Source: Candidatus Gallispira edinburgensis
GTDB lineage: Bacteria > Bacillota > Clostridia > Lachnospirales > CAG-274
Direction: 5' to 3'
Length of the DNA: 46,555 bases
Assembly: GCA_904395805.1 (NCBI GenBank)
Contig: CAJFNV010000026.1
Coordinates: forward strand, 1-46,555
The position numbers were made by a program, and so were the translations under genes. Of the stretch, positions 40,810-46,555 are shown one piece after another. Under the pieces are notes generated by a model. It searched no databases and was not told the DNA's origin. It worked only from the letters and a program-made list of their open reading frames with translations. Each line of letters starts with the position of its first letter. Positions within the stretch are counted from its first letter, which is position 1.

Positions 40810-42500
40810 TGAAAACAAAAATATTAACATTTATATTAATTGTAAATTTTATATCTGTATTTCCCGTAAACGAAAAGGTCTCAGCCCAATCTCTTTCCGT
40901 TATCAGTGAGGATATACTCTCAGGCTCTGCCCTTGAAACAGTCGGTGATAATATCGAATCAGGTTCTTCAGCCGATACCGGCACCGATAACATCATCACA
41001 GTCCTTGAAGTATCGGGGGAAGAAGTTCCTTTACAGTTTTTTCCTGTAAATTCGGAAATAACCGGGCTTGAACTGTATAATTATGCTGCCGTAATAACAA
41101 AGGAATATCTATATATCCACTGTAAGATCAAATGGGACTCTCCTGAGACCATAGACACCTCAACCCCGGGCAGGAAAACTCTCAAAGGTTATTTAATTCC
41201 TCCCGATGGCTGTATTTTTGAAAATAATGCCAAGCCTTACGTTGAAATTCCCATTATTATATATGATGAGTCAGGTGAAGGTACAGAAACACTCCTGCCC
41301 CCTACAGAAATTGATTATAATGATGACATAATCATCGTAACACCAGGCACAGATATATCCTCATATCTTGAAACAGAATATGAATATCCTGTTTACACAG
41401 AAACAGGCGATTATTTTTACTGCAATGTAAAATGGGAAAATATTTCATCCTTTACCGAAACAGGCTATCACAATATTCAGGGCAGACTTCGGCTCCCAAA
41501 GGGAATTAAAGCCCGGAATGAAGATGATACCATTGTTTACAAACGCTTTTATGTAATGAAGGACGATAAAATATATATCGGACCCCATTACAAGCATGGC
41601 AGCAGCGCCATAATATTCCCGTGGCTTAAAGAAATAGCTGACCCTGAAAACATTGAATTTTACTACTCATATGACGGAGAAAACTGGAGCATAGTTCAGG
41701 ATGATTATTACGGTTTTGCAGATTATAACTATCTTTTCATATCCACATTAAAGCTTGAAGCAGATAAAGATTATTATTTCAGACTTTGCTATAAGGGCGA
41801 ATATACAGACATTATCAAAATAAATTTAAGCAAAGATGAAATAACAAGCATAGGAGGCGACCGTGACGGCGGCGACAACAGCGAGCAGGAAATGCCGCCT
41901 GTCAAACAGTCCTACAGATCAGGCGGTCACGGTGTCACATCAGACAAGGATGAAAACCCTGTTATTACAGAAAAATCTGACGAAAACTCTACAACAGTTT
42001 CAGGTAAAAGACTTAAGGATATGATAAAAACACCTGATAACAAAATAACATTTGAAAAAGACGGTATTGAAGTTAAAATTCCCGGTGACTTCATAGAAGA
42101 AAATAACATCGAAGAAAATGATGCTGTTACTGTAACCATAGACAAAAAAGATGATAACAAATTTTCATTCTCTCTTGATATAAATGATAAAAAAATTAAA
42201 GATATTCCCCATTCGGAAGTTTATATTCCTCGCAAAAATTCTAAAGAGCCGGAAAAGTTTATAATAAACAGCACAGGTGAATATGATCTTCCCCCTGATA
42301 ACATCATTGAAAACGAACCGTCTGATAACCCAAAAATTTCAGATAAAAATTTAACTTCAGCCGATGATATTATAACTGCCGAACAAAAAAACACTGTAAC
42401 TCCGATACCTGTAATTTCAATAATAATTTTTTGTTCCCTGTTTATTGCCATATTGATCATTTTATGGAGGACTGTATTTTATGAAAAGCAGCAGAGATAA
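40809..42500 (+). CDS. Membrane-anchored multidomain surface protein within a two-component operon
   Basis: I do not recognise a named family. The 563 residues comprise: a signal peptide (about 1-26, ending KVSA), an acidic Ser/Gly/Thr linker, two related Ig-like units (about 55-140 and 170-250; CKIKWDSPETIDTSTPG and CNVKWENISSFTETG align), a third beta domain (about 255-340, EFYYSYDGENWSIVQDD), a Gly/Asp/His/Ser-rich linker, a further beta domain (about 400-490), and a C-terminal membrane helix (VISIIIFCSLFIAILIILW) with a short KQQR tail. The bulk is outside the cell. Being between a regulator and its kinase, overlapping one by 1 base and the other by 20, it may be a sensor accessory or ligand-capture subunit. 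This role is inferred. Confidence 0.75.
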   Translation: MKTKILTFILIVNFISVFPVNEKVSAQSLSVISEDILSGSALETVGDNIESGSSADTGTDNIITVLEVSGEEVPLQFFPVNSEITGLELYNYAAVITKEYLYIHCKIKWDSPETIDTSTPGRKTLKGYLIPPDGCIFENNAKPYVEIPIIIYDESGEGTETLLPPTEIDYNDDIIIVTPGTDISSYLETEYEYPVYTETGDYFYCNVKWENISSFTETGYHNIQGRLRLPKGIKARNEDDTIVYKRFYVMKDDKIYIGPHYKHGSSAIIFPWLKEIADPENIEFYYSYDGENWSIVQDDYYGFADYNYLFISTLKLEADKDYYFRLCYKGEYTDIIKINLSKDEITSIGGDRDGGDNSEQEMPPVKQSYRSGGHGVTSDKDENPVITEKSDENSTTVSGKRLKDMIKTPDNKITFEKDGIEVKIPGDFIEENNIEENDAVTVTIDKKDDNKFSFSLDINDKKIKDIPHSEVYIPRKNSKEPEKFIINSTGEYDLPPDNIIENEPSDNPKISDKNLTSADDIITAEQKNTVTPIPVISIIIFCSLFIAILIILWRTVFYEKQQR

Positions 42501-44373
42501 ATATATTTACATATATGTTCTGGTTACAGCATTTTTACTGCCTGCTGCTCTTTTTTCATTTTTTAATGTTTTCAACAATAAATACACACATAAATCATCT
42601 CAGCCTATAAACGGTATTTTATACTTAAATCAGGCTGACAGCAGCAATATTACATTTTTAATAAACCAATGGGAATACTATGAAAATAAGCTGCTTACCC
42701 CCGATGATTTTAATAACGCCGCAGATTTATATGTTCAGTATGTATCTATAGGTGAATACACATCAATGCACACATATAAAAAGGGGACACCTTATGGCAG
42801 GGGCACATACAGCTTAAGGATAGTGTTTCCCGAACATGAGGATTACTACTCTCTTTATATTCCCGAGATCTATTCAGCCTATGATCTCTATATAAATGAC
42901 AGCCTTATGCTTAAAATGGGGGATGCCGAAAATTACGAACCTGCTACCCAAAACCGAACTGTCACATTTAAGGCATCGGGAGACACCCGTATTATATTTG
43001 CCGTAAGTGACAACTCGGGCATATACAGCGGCATGGTATACCCTCCCGCAATAGGAAGCCCTCATATTATAACAAGCTACAGTAATAAAATAATATTTAT
43101 AAATTCTTCTGTACTTGTATTTTTGATCATATGTTTTTTCCTTTCCCTTTACACGGCATTAAAAACGGGAGAAAAGACAACATATATATTCGCCCTTCTC
43201 TCCTTTGCAGCAATGGGCTTTATATGTTACCCCCTTCTGCATACCTTTTTTGTATCAACAAACAATTTCTGGTATGCCCTTGAAATATTTTTTCTTTATT
43301 TTGCCTGCAGCCTTATAATTCTGCTCCAGAGCAAGCTTACGGGAGTAAAAGTTTCTGCGGCATCGGCAGCATTTATTGTAAGTATAGCCATGTGCATACT
43401 TTCGGTTTTTTACTGTATAGGAGCACCTTTATTCACTGCAGGTATCAGAAGTACCTTTTCCCATATACTTACAGTGTATAAATGGTCAGTGCTTCTCTAC
43501 TTGATATATACTGATATTTATTCCATTCTCCGTAATTCGGAAAAGACTGCACCTTTGATTTTCGGCACTGTCTTTTTTGCCTCTTCTCTTGTATTTGACA
43601 GGCTTTATCCCCTTTATGAGCCAATATACGGAGGCTGGTTTATAGAAACAGGCTGCATTGTAATGATAATATCATTGGGCTTTGTCCACTGGCGAAATAT
43701 GATTTATTCATACAAAAAGGGAATTTCCTTTGAAGAAGAGCATAAATATATGCAGAAGCAGATAGAAATACAGAAAGAAAACTATGTCAATATAAGGGAT
43801 AAAATAGAAAAGACAACAAAGCTCAATCACGATTTCAGGCATCATATTTTCGTAATAGAGGAATATCTGCAAAACAGGGAGTATAATAAACTTACGGAAT
43901 ATTTAAAGTCAATAAACAATGATTTTTATGTTTCGGAACCTGTTGTATTCTGTTCCAACACAGCCATGAATGCACTGATACACTACTACTATACGGTATC
44001 TCTTAAAAATTCAGTTGATTTCAGTGCATCTGTCAATGTGCCCTCTGATATACCAATAAGTGATACAGACATAAGCATAATCACAGGCAATCTTATTGAA
44101 AATGCCCTTGAAGCAACTCTAAAGCAAAGAACAAATGACAAAAGATATATAAAAATTTACGGCAATGCCGAAAAATCACAGCTTATACTGACTATTGAAA
44201 ATTCATTTGACGGAAGTATAAGAAAAGACGGAGACAAATTTTATTCCTCTAAAAGAGATGATTTCGGTATAGGTATAGAATCCGTAAAGGCTGCTGTAAA
44301 TAAATATAACGGCATAATCAACATTTCCCACACCAACAGCGTATTTACGGTATCGCTCATTTTATTCTATTAA
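42481..44373 (+). CDS. GHKL sensor histidine kinase with 7TM sensor region
   Basis: A kinase of 630 residues. A first membrane helix (about 8-30) is followed by an extracellular beta-sandwich (about 40-195; GTYSLRIVFPEHEDYYSLYI, SAYDLYINDSLMLKMG) resembling 7TMR-DISM sensor domains, then seven hydrophobic segments (about 204-402), a short coiled coil, the AgrC-like phosphoacceptor segment KLNHDFRHH (H450), and a GHKL ATPase with N box GNLIENALEA (536-545) and G box DDFGIGIESV (593-602). Its ATG follows GGAGG inside the end of the surface protein gene. The only sensor kinase in the window, it should phosphorylate the LytTR regulator. Confidence 0.93.
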   Translation: MKSSRDKYIYIYVLVTAFLLPAALFSFFNVFNNKYTHKSSQPINGILYLNQADSSNITFLINQWEYYENKLLTPDDFNNAADLYVQYVSIGEYTSMHTYKKGTPYGRGTYSLRIVFPEHEDYYSLYIPEIYSAYDLYINDSLMLKMGDAENYEPATQNRTVTFKASGDTRIIFAVSDNSGIYSGMVYPPAIGSPHIITSYSNKIIFINSSVLVFLIICFFLSLYTALKTGEKTTYIFALLSFAAMGFICYPLLHTFFVSTNNFWYALEIFFLYFACSLIILLQSKLTGVKVSAASAAFIVSIAMCILSVFYCIGAPLFTAGIRSTFSHILTVYKWSVLLYLIYTDIYSILRNSEKTAPLIFGTVFFASSLVFDRLYPLYEPIYGGWFIETGCIVMIISLGFVHWRNMIYSYKKGISFEEEHKYMQKQIEIQKENYVNIRDKIEKTTKLNHDFRHHIFVIEEYLQNREYNKLTEYLKSINNDFYVSEPVVFCSNTAMNALIHYYYTVSLKNSVDFSASVNVPSDIPISDTDISIITGNLIENALEATLKQRTNDKRYIKIYGNAEKSQLILTIENSFDGSIRKDGDKFYSSKRDDFGIGIESVKAAVNKYNGIINISHTNSVFTVSLILFY

Positions 44374-44374
44374 A

Positions 44375-44404
44375 AGGGTGCCGCATTTGCAGCACCCTGA
44401 TTTT
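44375..44404. terminator. Shared terminator of the kinase operon and the convergent micro-protein gene
   Basis: AGGGTGC/GCACCCT stem (44375-44381, 44392-44398) around a 10-base loop with an extra GC pair. It is followed by ATTTT on the plus strand and by TTTTAATAG on the minus strand, so it can serve both directions. Confidence 0.82.
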
Positions 44405-44412
44405 ATAATAAT

Positions 44413-44547
44413 CTATTTTCTTTTATTACAGTTCATTTTACACCCGTTACAGCCTCCGCAGCCGCTTTTTCTTTCTCTTATGTAGCTTCTCACCGCCAGA
44501 AGGATCAATATAAAAACAATTACCCCTGCTATAATATTTGAAATCAT
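44413..44547 (-). CDS. FeoB-associated Cys-rich membrane protein
   Basis: A 44-residue protein: one membrane helix (NIIAGVIVFILILLAVRSYI), then a basic RERK stretch and a cysteine-rich tail CGGCNGCKMNC followed by NKRK. This fits the FeoB-associated Cys-rich family (PF12669), small proteins often encoded by feoAB operons for ferrous iron uptake. ATG 44547 has AAAGGAG at 7 bases. No feoA or feoB is in the window, so it is an isolated member. Function beyond the association is unknown. Confidence 0.85.
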   Translation of the reverse strand: MISNIIAGVIVFILILLAVRSYIRERKSGCGGCNGCKMNCNKRK

Positions 44548-44574
44548 TGCAAAGCTCCTTTCAATTTATAGAAT

Positions 44575-44611
44575 ATACATAAAGCCGGAAGCAAAACATG
44601 CTCCCGGCTTT
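44575..44611 (-). terminator. Terminator of spoVS
   Basis: AAAGCCGGGAGCA/TGCTTCCGGCTTT forms a 13-bp stem (one wobble pair; 44611-44599, 44593-44581), seven bases past the spoVS stop. The T run after it is short. Confidence 0.75.
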
Positions 44612-44617
44612 TGTTAT

Positions 44618-44878
44618 TTATCTCCTTACAATATCAAGCCTTATTCCTGTCTTGACATCTCCGTCAATTTCTGACTGGGTAAAGGCAGGCACACATACCA
44701 CATCAATGCCGTTTGGTGCCACATAACCTCTTGCAATAGCCACAGCCTTAACTGCCTGATTGACAGCCCCTGCACCTATTGTCTGTATTTCCACATCATC
44801 GTTATTTCTCAAAATTGCTGCAATTGCTCCTGCCACAGACTTAGGCTGGGAGTTTGCTGAAACCTTTAACATTTCCAT
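44618..44878 (-). CDS. spoVS: Stage V sporulation protein S
   Basis: A small protein of 86 residues, exactly the family size, with the highly conserved LKVSANSQPKSVAGAIAAIL start, the GAGAVNQAVKAVAIARGYVA centre and the GIRLDIVRR end. SpoVS affects spore coat assembly and septation in Bacillus and has an Alba-like fold. I start it at ATG 44878, which follows GGAGG by 8 bases; the frame extends five codons to 44893, but that would put the ribosome site inside the gene. A degenerate sigma-H-like element (AAGGATAT at about 44951-44944) may lie upstream, with low confidence. Confidence 0.95.
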   Translation of the reverse strand: MEMLKVSANSQPKSVAGAIAAILRNNDDVEIQTIGAGAVNQAVKAVAIARGYVAPNGIDVVCVPAFTQSEIDGDVKTGIRLDIVRR

Positions 44879-44955
44879 TTCAAATACCTCCATAGCTGTA
44901 AATTACAAAAACAAAGTACAACCACAATCTGGTTCTGAAATTATTATATCCTTTT

Positions 44956-44997
44956 AAAATTAATATATTCAGGCAGCAATTCCAAAATTAATATATT
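44956..44997. repeat. Exact 14-bp direct repeat upstream of spoVS
   Basis: AAAATTAATATATT at 44956-44969 and 44984-44997, a 28-bp period with the intervening CAGGCAGCAATTCC. Each copy contains a near-palindromic TTAATATATT core. They lie 80-120 bases ahead of the spoVS start, where an activator or repressor could bind. Confidence 0.6.
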
Positions 44998-45021
44998 TTG
45001 ATTTTTACTTTATACCAATAT

Positions 45022-45597
45022 TTACCCTTCCTTGTCAATTACCTCAATATCATTTGCAACCTTTGCATTACTGTCATCATTTAAAAGGGACTGTAATATG
45101 GTATTGTAAATAGAGCTTACATTTTGTTTCCAGTTTTTCTTTACCTGCTTAGCCATTTCCTTTGTCACAACAGTAATATTAAGCTCCATAAGAGTAACAT
45201 CATCTTCAATAAAGCTGCATTTTACAATATACTCATCCTCGTCATACATAAAGTAATTTGCGGAAACGGCATATTCCTTTTTTATTACTCCCCTGTTTTT
45301 ACGGACGTAAGTAATTATGCTTTTTCTCTTTGACTCGGGGATCAGCTTTGAGAAAGTATTGACGGTTTTTTCACCGTCATCTGTAAGGCTGTAATATGTA
45401 ATGGTATCTTCCTTGTTAGTTTCGATAATACCGTTCTGTTCCATTTCGGTAATGTAAGTCTGGAATTCAAAATAGTCCATATAGTCATTAACGGCAAAGT
45501 TATACAAATGCTCCCATGACAGCGGCATATCCATCTGATACATTAAATATAAAATTATTAATCTGTTTTCCGTAACCAATCTGTTAGACTTGTACAT
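45022..45597 (-). CDS. DUF4364 winged-helix protein
   Basis: A 191-residue protein of the DUF4364 family, common in Clostridia. The N-terminal 90 residues look like a PadR/MarR-like winged helix (NRLIILYLMYQMDMPLSWEH, YITEMEQNGII, YYSLTDDGEKT), which suggests DNA binding. The C-terminal part (GVIKKEYAVSANYFMYDEDEY onward) is an alpha/beta domain that may dimerise or bind a ligand. Its target genes are unknown. A promoter is predicted at 45633-45661. Confidence 0.9.
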   Translation of the reverse strand: MYKSNRLVTENRLIILYLMYQMDMPLSWEHLYNFAVNDYMDYFEFQTYITEMEQNGIIETNKEDTITYYSLTDDGEKTVNTFSKLIPESKRKSIITYVRKNRGVIKKEYAVSANYFMYDEDEYIVKCSFIEDDVTLMELNITVVTKEMAKQVKKNWKQNVSSIYNTILQSLLNDDSNAKVANDIEVIDKEG

Positions 45598-45632
45598 ACC
45601 ATAATACCTTCTTAAAAAGTGAAATCTTAATA

Positions 45633-45661
45633 ATTATACTGCATTTTGTCGAATATGTAAA
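45633..45661 (-). promoter_or_regulatory. Promoter of the DUF4364 gene
   Basis: TTTACA (45661-45656), a 17-bp spacer and TATAAT (45638-45633) on the minus strand. The rest of the gap up to 45845 is very AT-rich and shows nothing else. Confidence 0.7.
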
Positions 45662-45845
45662 TCTAATTATTAATAAAAATTTATATAAATATTTTGTATA
45701 AAAACAACAAAAATTTTAGTAAAATATACTTAAATGGAATATTTTAGGATATATTGTATAATTTTACATATACTTAACATTGCAATTTTCTCTGAACAGA
45801 TAAAGTATCACCCGGAAACAATACTTCACATCAGCCTGAAATCAA

Positions 45846-46196
45846 CTAACAAAGCTTTTCTTCCCATTCCTTTTCTCTGAATCCCGTAAGCACAAAATCT
45901 TCGCCTGCAAGCACAGGTCTTTTAACAAGCATACCGTCACTTGCAAGTATTTCAAGAGCCTCATCCTCACTCATTGCAGGGATCCTGTCCTTTAATCCAA
46001 GCTCTCTGTACTTCATACCGCTTGTATTAAAAAATTTCTTAACAGGCATTCCGCTTTTGTCAAGCCACGCCTTAAGCTCCTCCTTTGTAGGATTTTCTTC
46101 CACAATATGTCTGTCCTCAAATTCAATTCCTCTGTCCTCAAGCCACTTTTTAGCCTTACGGCATGTACTGCACTTAGGATATTCCACAAATAACAT
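45846..46196 (-). CDS. ArsC/Spx-family thioredoxin-fold protein
   Basis: A 116-residue member of the arsenate reductase (ArsC)/Spx superfamily, close to the YffB/'arsenate reductase family' size. The CSTC pair is at C9 and C12 (PKCSTCRKAKKWLE), with a central GMPVKKFFNTSG and the family RPV near residue 93. True glutaredoxin-coupled ArsC and the RNA polymerase regulator Spx share this scaffold. The paired cysteines allow a redox role, but arsenate reduction cannot be claimed, as no ars genes are nearby. ATG 46196 follows GGGAG. Confidence 0.88.
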   Translation of the reverse strand: MLFVEYPKCSTCRKAKKWLEDRGIEFEDRHIVEENPTKEELKAWLDKSGMPVKKFFNTSGMKYRELGLKDRIPAMSEDEALEILASDGMLVKRPVLAGEDFVLTGFREKEWEEKLC

Positions 46197-46382
46197 ATAA
46201 TTTCTCCCTTCTTTACTTATGCTTATAACCTGTATATACGACCATTATAAGACATGCTTTCATTGCATACCCGGTATATATATATTTCATATCTCCCATC
46301 TGCTTTAATTCCACTGCTTATAAAACAAATTCCGTAAATTTATTATATCACAGCCGTTCTTAAACCACAAGAGAGAATACCC

Positions 46383-46555
46383 TGTACAAATTAAATTCCA
46401 ATTTAACGCACCACTCCCCAAGCCTCCCTTGCCTAAAAAACATACATTATTTTGCAACTAACTAAGCCCCCCTTGCCTAAAGGGAGGTGGCTGTGCCGTA
46501 GGCACAGACGGAGGGATTCCCCTAAATTCCGGTTTATATGAGTGAGGAGTTAGGA
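46383..46555. repeat. Modular palindromic intergenic repeat, copy 5
   Basis: Gene-free end of the window: AAATTCCAATTTAA spacer, a truncated CTCCCTTGCCTAAA module, then a complete one (CCCCTTGCCTAAAGGGAG, variable stem CTGTGCCGTAGGCACAG, ACGGAGGGATT), an AAATTCCGGTTTA spacer and an outward GAGTGAGGAGTTAGGA edge that runs off the window. Confidence 0.8.

Noticed and set aside
45846-46196. Arsenate resistance gene
   Set aside because: The CSTC-bearing ArsC/Spx fold is shared by regulators and oxidoreductases, and no arsB, arsR or acr3 is nearby.
1-46555. CRISPR array
   Set aside because: The recurrent palindromic modules are not evenly spaced, do not alternate with unique spacers of equal length, and no cas gene is present.

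Overview
The window reads as an AT-rich chromosomal segment of a spore-forming Clostridia member, plausibly Lachnospirales. The taxonomic call is an inference from gene content: SpoVS, a YlmC/YmxH-type PRC-barrel protein, DUF4364, a FabT/FabK-type fatty acid cluster, a T-box ileS and the nusB-xseAB-ispA-dxs-tlyA-argR-recN neighbourhood. I see no phage, insertion sequence, plasmid or CRISPR signature.

Layout. Positions 1-9 kb, all minus strand: a MATE exporter; an operon of a PRC-barrel protein, a methyltransferase, an aminotransferase and an orphan HepT-like HEPN protein; then an operon of two M24 peptidases (one with a SEC-C zinc motif), a DUF2161 nuclease-fold protein and an esterase. At 9.1-9.3 kb are two identical tRNA-Lys(CUU) genes with their own promoter and terminator. 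From 19.8 down to 9.4 kb runs one long operon: Asp23, nusB, xseA, xseB, ispA, divergent PAP2, dxs, tlyA, nadK, argR, recN and a lipoprotein. It joins isoprenoid precursor synthesis with DNA repair and housekeeping functions. An S-layer-anchored beta-helix surface protein lies at 20-21.7 kb. From 29.5 down to 22.0 kb is a type II fatty acid synthesis operon (fabT, fabH, fabK, fabD, fabG, fabF, fabZ, accD, accA) behind a FabT-type operator.

On the plus strand from 30.3 to 34.7 kb are ftsQ/divIB, ftsZ, a hemolysin III family protein and a D,D-carboxypeptidase. A triple-PepSY protein and a type-2-like ileS under a T-box leader follow on the minus strand. At 39.7-44.4 kb is a signalling locus: a LytTR response regulator, a membrane-anchored multidomain surface protein and a GHKL histidine kinase in one tightly packed operon. 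Divergent from it is a short predicted transcription unit with a 40-codon ORF. Its promoter is preceded by two exact 9-bp direct repeats at a 20-bp period, the layout expected for a LytTR regulator. This is the best candidate for an undescribed system in the window. The right end holds a FeoB-associated Cys-rich micro-protein, spoVS, DUF4364 and an ArsC/Spx-family protein.

Five intergenic gaps (1-180, 4826-5163, 32495-32757, 35838-36108, 46383-46555) carry one modular family of short palindromic repeats. Their stems differ between copies by compensating changes, so structure rather than sequence is conserved. Promoters, operators and terminators below were read by eye from the sequence and are predictions.
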